Notes under the pieces: model-generated
Told to the model about the DNA's origin: nothing
Databases searched by the model: none
Seen by the model: only the letters and a program-made list of their open reading frames with translations
Translations under genes and position numbers: made by a program
Part shown: piece by piece, positions 62,849 through 64,000 of the stretch
How the letters are laid out: each line of letters starts with the position of its first letter
Numbering within the stretch: position 1 is the stretch's first letter
NCBI GenBank assembly: GCA_024811115.1
Contig: JAKOGH010000721.1
Coordinates: 744,001 to 808,000 of the forward strand
Origin: Terana coerulea
Lineage: Eukaryota > Basidiomycota > Agaricomycetes > Polyporales > Phanerochaetaceae
Direction of reading: 5' to 3'
DNA length: 64,000 nucleotides

Positions 62849-64000
62849 CTACCACATAAACCGACCCACACCAGCCCGCTCTTTATACAGGAACACCCAC
62901 ATTGTCGCCGCGTTGATAGCAGCATACCACACACCTTCTAGCGCCACGCCCCAGCCGGGAGTATCCTTTACCTGCGCTCTCAGAAGGACGTACGGTATAA
63001 GAAAGTAGCGCGGCTCAAGGAGAGGGGTCGGAAGCAACGTGGGTATCACAAACAGAGGCACAAGAAGGCTTTGCAGTAAGGTCTGGTCGTGACCTGCAAG
63101 CAGCGCAAAGTTAATGCCGCAGGTTTGCCTGCAATAGGATAAGACGTACCAATGCGCAGGAACCATGCCCATGCACAGGCGATGTACCCTGGAATGAGAG
63201 TGTAGGGCACAAGGGGGTGTAGCCGGAATACCCTCCTCCATACGTAGAAGGTGTAGTGGCGGTTGTCTGCAAGCAGGAAGGGGTGGTGGATCCTATCGGA
63301 AACAGATCAGACAGGCGAAGAGCGCAAGCGAATGAGGGCACGTACGTGAACTTGTGAATCGTAAACGCCATGAAGGCAGATGCGAGGCAAGTGTAGACGA
63401 TGTTTCTGTCAAAGAGTTAGTCACAGGGTCAACATGCTCAGACCACACTGTCGACTCATGTACCTCTTACTTCCAAACATCCGATGCAATACCGCTTGCG
63501 CTAGCCCTCGTACACCACCTGGGCCGCTTGCAAGGGCCGGCCACCCCATGAGAGTTGCAAAGCCAACAAAGTAGTAAAGTTGAGGGACGTGAAATGAAGG
63601 AATGTGGTTTGATTTGTCACCTGCAGAACGTGGAGTAAGTTCATTAAGTCGGACCGAACAAGACTGCTTTGCATACCCAGGACAATTCCTCCATTCCAAA
63701 CCACAAATGCCGCGAATCCAGCGAGTACCATCGCATACGGTGTGAACGACGGAAGAATCTCTGGGATAATCTGAGGAACACTCGAGATCGACCCTAGTAA
63801 ATCGGCTAAATGTGGAATAGTAAGCTCAGCGTTCCTAGAAGCCATCGGCAGATCGAGCACGATGTGATACATACCTGGTCCGGCAAGCAACGCAGGTGCA
63901 TCATGGAACTTCTTGAGAGGCCTGCCTCCTGGAGTAGGCCGGCGGAAGCGCAAGGACATGAGCTGGCTCGCCGCGTACGCGTAAAGCACCCATATCACGT
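62849..64000 (-). CDS. ALG10: Dol-P-Glc alpha-1,2-glucosyltransferase ALG10/DIE2 (5' end beyond window)
   Basis: Adds the terminal glucose to the dolichol-linked N-glycan precursor in the ER. The visible C-terminal two thirds is polytopic: NGGIVLGDKSNHIPSFHVPQ, QLYYFVGFATLMGWPAL, the family hallmark HPFLLADNRHYTFYVWRR, IPTLLPTPLLEPRYFLIPYV and a final helix ending FMW-stop at 62849-62851. Exons are joined by short introns and keep frame. The start codon and first exons lie beyond position 64000. It is tandem with, and upstream of, the coiled-coil gene on the same strand. Confidence 0.93.

Overview
The window is nuclear DNA of a basidiomycete fungus. Nearly every gene is broken by many short introns of about 48-65 nt with GT..AG ends and CTNAC-type branch sites, intergenic gaps are short, and the protein set is fungal: sterol glucosyltransferase, SUR7/PalI, GH72, chitin deacetylase, tricalbin, Spc7. 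The intron density, gene types and coding style suggest Agaricomycetes, probably a polypore-type wood fungus. That placement is inference, because no species marker is present.

Layout. 1-5 kb: the tail of an unknown gene, a polytopic membrane protein (-) and a 2-oxoglutarate/Fe(II) oxygenase-like gene (+). 5-10.5 kb: the ATG26-type sterol glucosyltransferase (-), divergent from a SUR7/PalI gene (+). 12.2-13.4 kb: an element with terminal and nested inverted repeats, then an intron-containing tRNA-Lys. 13.8-18.3 kb: a convergent pair of GPI-anchored wall enzymes (GH72 glucanosyltransferase, chitin deacetylase). 18.7-30.4 kb: housekeeping genes SET/NAP, SAC1, U2A' (LEA1), a TMEM205-like protein, CSN6 and MCM5, with three tRNAs around MCM5 and CSN6 (a fourth, tRNA-Lys, lies at 13.3 kb). 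30.7-38.7 kb: accessory DNA with a GH76-like membrane gene, a decapitated GH76-like copy, a predicted small secreted protein and gene-poor spacer. 38.7-49.5 kb: tricalbin, a third GH76-like gene and an F-box-like gene. 49.7-58 kb: a head-to-head pair of mitotic genes, kinesin-6 and the KNL1 homologue Spc7. 58.6-64 kb: an Old Yellow Enzyme, a coiled-coil protein and the 3' part of ALG10.

The main biological point is the GH76-like family (30751-33351, 34375-35309, 45133-47675). The two full copies have a signal peptide, a GH76-like ectodomain and one membrane span; all three copies share a short cytosolic tail with a conserved helix-like motif and a PPxY motif near the C-terminus. In both full-length copies the family's catalytic Asp-Asp pair appears to be changed to Thr-Asp or Ala-Asp. 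Both copies also appear to need a single-nucleotide exon, at the same place just upstream of that motif, to keep the reading frame. Together these suggest a membrane pseudo-glycosidase or receptor-like family controlled by a Nedd4/Rsp5-type ligase; this is inference.

A caution for every model: at about twelve places a clearly conserved protein continues in another frame after a one-base shift with no room for an intron (near 680, 3773, 5906, 15151, 19439, 47290, 51741, 55273, 55512, 58864, 61395, 61871). Several lie in or beside homopolymers and hit essential genes, so uncorrected sequencing indels are the most likely cause.
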